Under the pieces are notes generated by a model. It searched no databases and was not told the origin of the DNA. It saw nothing but the letters and a program-made list of their open reading frames with translations. A program made the translations under genes and the position numbers. 6,762 nucleotides of DNA from an uncultured Lachnospiraceae bacterium. GTDB lineage: Bacteria; Bacillota_A; Clostridia; Lachnospirales; Lachnospiraceae. Positions within the stretch are counted from its first letter, which is position 1; each line of letters starts with the position of its first letter. Positions 4,864 to 6,762 of this stretch are shown in pieces. The stretch is from contig CAMWMM010000274.1 of assembly GCA_947175285.1 (NCBI GenBank), positions 1-6,762 on the forward strand, in the 5' to 3' direction.

Positions 4864-5935
4864 AAACAGGTATAAAAAAGCATATAGTACAATCACGCCA
4901 TCACAGGAGCTTGTAGCGGACACGATAAACAAAGCAAGAGCAAGCAGTAAGCCCCCTATTCGGAATCAGATTGCCGTGAAAGTATCACTTGCGGCAACAG
5001 CAGCAGTTCTGTGTTTTGTAGCAGCGGTTCCGGTCTTTGCGGCGTATATTCCTGCGTTTTATAAAATTGTTGACTATCTGTCGCCTGAGATGGCAGACCG
5101 GCTTGTTCCGATTGAAAAAAGTTGCACCAGTCAGGGAATTACGATGCAGGTAGAAGCCGTTAATCTGGAGGGAAACGAAGCGGAAATTATTATTTCTCTG
5201 AGCGATGCAAAAGACAGTACACAGGATTTAGTGCATGGCGTGATGGATTTATTTGACAGTTACAACTTATCCGATTACACGAATCACCTTGTCGTTGGGG
5301 GATGCCAGTTTTTGACATATGATGAAAATGACGACAAAGTATATTTTCTAGTGTATGCCCAATCGGACAATGCGTATCAGTCCGGCAAACTGCAATTTTC
5401 GGCATACTCAATCCTATGTGATAAGTACAGTGTCACGAGAGATGTTGATTTGTCAGAAATTGTTTATGCTTCGGATACAAAGCTTGTGAGACTGAGCGGC
5501 AGCGGCGGACCTATGACTGATGAGATGCTGCCGGATTCATTGAAGGATATTCCCGGTACACAGGAAGATCCCAGACCCAAAACGAGAGTTCTGGACTTAT
5601 TGAAAGTTTCGGACTGTGCCGCAGATGATTTTACGCTAACAGGTATCGCATACATGGACGGTGTACTGCGCGTTCAGATGTGCATGGGCGATAACTGGAG
5701 TTCCGACAGACATGTTCAGTTGTTTCTGAAGGATGCAAACGGAAAAGAAAGGTATGAAGACCATTGTGTAAGCTGGAACGAGGATGTCGGGGATACCAGC
5801 TATGAGTTTTATGAATTTTGGTATATAGAAGACATAGATGACATTACGGATTATTCCATGTATGGCATTTTCCACGATTCCGGAGAGCTTATAAAAGGAG
5901 AATGGAACGTCGTTTTCCGCTTGCAGGAAGATTGA
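4856..5935 (+). CDS. DUF4179-like membrane-anchored anti-sigma factor
   Basis: A 359-residue protein with a short cytoplasmic N-terminus (1-42), one membrane span (~43-64, rich in Ala/Val) and a large extracellular part (65-359). The N-terminal pattern YKKAYSTITPSQELVADTI resembles the start of DUF4179 proteins encoded beside ECF sigma factors in Firmicutes. There is no HxxxCxxC zinc anti-sigma motif, so sigma binding would rest on the short N-terminal helix. The outer part looks like two beta-rich halves, ~90-210 and ~245-359, joined by a Gly/Ser/Pro-rich linker (214-242), with six cysteines at 90, 150, 188, 254, 276 and 304 that could form disulfides. Its likely role is to hold the sigma factor at the membrane until an envelope signal is sensed, perhaps via proteolysis. 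The role rests mainly on the 8-base overlap with the sigma gene and the topology; the sequence likeness is modest. Confidence 0.85.
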   Translation: MFENRYKKAYSTITPSQELVADTINKARASSKPPIRNQIAVKVSLAATAAVLCFVAAVPVFAAYIPAFYKIVDYLSPEMADRLVPIEKSCTSQGITMQVEAVNLEGNEAEIIISLSDAKDSTQDLVHGVMDLFDSYNLSDYTNHLVVGGCQFLTYDENDDKVYFLVYAQSDNAYQSGKLQFSAYSILCDKYSVTRDVDLSEIVYASDTKLVRLSGSGGPMTDEMLPDSLKDIPGTQEDPRPKTRVLDLLKVSDCAADDFTLTGIAYMDGVLRVQMCMGDNWSSDRHVQLFLKDANGKERYEDHCVSWNEDVGDTSYEFYEFWYIEDIDDITDYSMYGIFHDSGELIKGEWNVVFRLQED

Positions 5936-5938
5936 CTG

Positions 5939-5966
5939 ATAGCAAACGACAAATGCCGTTTGCTAT
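5939..5966. repeat. Palindromic element, copy 2 (after the sigma operon)
   Basis: Perfect 10-bp arms ATAGCAAACG (5939-5948) and CGTTTGCTAT (5957-5966) surround an 8-base centre, starting 3 bases after the anti-sigma stop. It is the inverted counterpart of the element at 4182-4208: same centre apart from one extra A, and a compensated C-G for T-A change in the stem. Lying between convergent genes it would form a hairpin at the end of both transcripts and may serve as a terminator or stabiliser, although no U-tract follows on either strand. Confidence 0.8.
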
Positions 5967-5967
5967 A

Positions 5968-5979
5968 CCCCTTCGGGGG
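5968..5979 (+). terminator. C(UUCG)G tetraloop hairpin at the operon end
   Basis: CCCC (5968-5971), TTCG (5972-5975) and GGGG (5976-5979) form a short but very stable UUCG-capped hairpin on the + strand transcript, one base after the palindrome. Together they make a two-hairpin 3' end for the sigma/anti-sigma mRNA. No U-run follows (ATCGGCGCC), so termination is plausible but not shown. On the - strand the loop is CGAA, which is less special. Confidence 0.4.
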
Positions 5980-5988
5980 ATCGGCGCC

Positions 5989-6762
5989 CTACATTGATAT
6001 CTTCAAAAACAACTCATTAATCCCTTCATAAAATCCTACCGTTACGATTGTCCGGGTATCGCCCATCCCCGGAAATACATATTTCTTAAAATAAGGCGTC
6101 GTCTCCAATAAAGGGTTATCCGACTCATACGGCTGCGGCGTACCCAGTCCCATATAGTCACTCCATTCTTCTATCACTTTATCCGTATCGATATCTTCCC
6201 ATAGTAACGGCGTCCTGACATAAAACTCATAAAGCTTTCCGTCTTCCGCTCCGATATAAGCATCCATCAGGCGGTTTTCCTTATTTGCATTTTTCTGGCT
6301 GTTGGAAAGAGCCAATTTCCATACTGCAATATTATTTCTCGGCTCCAGCACATCAATTGCCGAATATAAAACAGCATCATAAGATGAGGGTACCACTTCC
6401 CGTACTTCCTCCGGCAGAATTCCTGCCTCTTTTAACACTTCCATAGCGGCATTACAGGTTTCATAAATCTGCTCGTCGTTTATTTCCTCATCCGACGGAC
6501 TTCGGTAATTTGCCACAAAAGCATAGGATCCCTCATTTTGTTCACTTTCCGACATTGCCTGTGTGTCTAAACATCTGGAAAGAATATATAACTTTTCATT
6601 GACGTTTAACTTATAGCTGTAGCCCTCTCCTGCTGCCTCTACCTCTTCCACATGAATTTCATTTAACAGCCCCTTATCCTGATATCTTGCCAGAGTTTCC
6701 GGTCCCCATATGGATAATACCATGGAAAACAGCGTCACGAGAATGAACACCGATATTTTTAC
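5989..6762 (-). CDS. Membrane-anchored protein of unknown function, 5' end outside the window
   Basis: I do not recognise this protein. The frame is open to the window edge and encodes at least 257 residues. A hydrophobic segment (KISVFILVTLFSMVLSIW) occupies the first ~19 visible residues and is followed by an extracytoplasmic domain of ~235 residues. A GTG at 6750 exists, but it has no ribosome binding site and lies inside the hydrophobic segment, so the true start is probably just beyond the edge. The soluble part contains an acidic helical region (around DEEINDEQIYETCNAAMEVL), then LMDAYIGAEDGKLYEFYVRT, a pattern reminiscent of PepSY-like or lipoprotein-type sensor folds, and an aromatic C-terminal region. 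It contains one visible cysteine in the N-terminal third and another further on, with no catalytic motif. It converges on the sigma operon across 53 bases of hairpins, so it is not part of that transcript. Small membrane-anchored proteins of this kind often accompany envelope regulators, but that is inference. Confidence 0.75.
   Translation of the reverse strand, partial: VKISVFILVTLFSMVLSIWGPETLARYQDKGLLNEIHVEEVEAAGEGYSYKLNVNEKLYILSRCLDTQAMSESEQNEGSYAFVANYRSPSDEEINDEQIYETCNAAMEVLKEAGILPEEVREVVPSSYDAVLYSAIDVLEPRNNIAVWKLALSNSQKNANKENRLMDAYIGAEDGKLYEFYVRTPLLWEDIDTDKVIEEWSDYMGLGTPQPYESDNPLLETTPYFKKYVFPGMGDTRTIVTVGFYEGINELFLKISM

Noticed and set aside
4182..5966. Sigma/anti-sigma pair as a transposon with terminal inverted repeats
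   Set aside because: There is no transposase or integrase, each end is itself a palindrome, and no target-site duplication is visible outside the two elements. Kept only as one possible reading of the palindrome pair.

Overview
The window looks like a chromosomal segment from an anaerobic, low-to-moderate GC Gram-positive bacterium, most likely a gut Clostridia/Lachnospiraceae member. The reasons are strong AGGAGG-type ribosome binding sites, a class A flavodiiron protein typical of anaerobes, a Gram-positive cell-wall amidase/deacetylase, and an ECF sigma factor paired with a DUF4179-like membrane anti-sigma. The taxonomic call is inference from gene content; no rRNA or other marker gene is present.

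Layout. (1) 80-559 (+): a small HTH-XRE regulator, convergent with the next gene, with a hairpin at 573-608 between them. (2) 630-4155 (-): three leftward genes, read from right to left. They are a membrane-anchored fusion of an N-acetylmuramoyl-L-alanine amidase and a polysaccharide deacetylase, an RNase Z-like metallo-beta-lactamase-fold hydrolase with its own good sigma-A-type promoter, and a flavodiiron protein with a possible promoter inside the end of the hydrolase gene. (3) 4156-4353: a 198-bp divergent control region. It holds a 10-bp-arm palindrome over the leftward promoter start and six tandem 11-bp repeats lying between the leftward and rightward promoters. (4) 4354-5935 (+): an ECF sigma factor and its overlapping anti-sigma gene. 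(5) 5936-5988: a second copy of the same palindrome followed by a C(UUCG)G hairpin. (6) 5989-6762 (-): a membrane-anchored protein of unknown function that runs off the window.

How they fit together. The sigma/anti-sigma pair is probably a cell-envelope stress or signal module. It shares its upstream control region with a cell-wall enzyme that can both strip stem peptides and deacetylate sugars. The two most unusual non-coding signals are the six-unit 11-bp array, whose period matches the half-site spacing of OmpR/PhoB-family response regulators, and the palindrome pair. The two palindrome copies lie in opposite orientation on either side of the sigma/anti-sigma cassette and differ by a compensatory base-pair change. 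The flavodiiron protein is a separate function (O2/NO detoxification). No mobile element, tRNA, rRNA or CRISPR array is visible, and no stretch longer than 300 bases lacks a gene.
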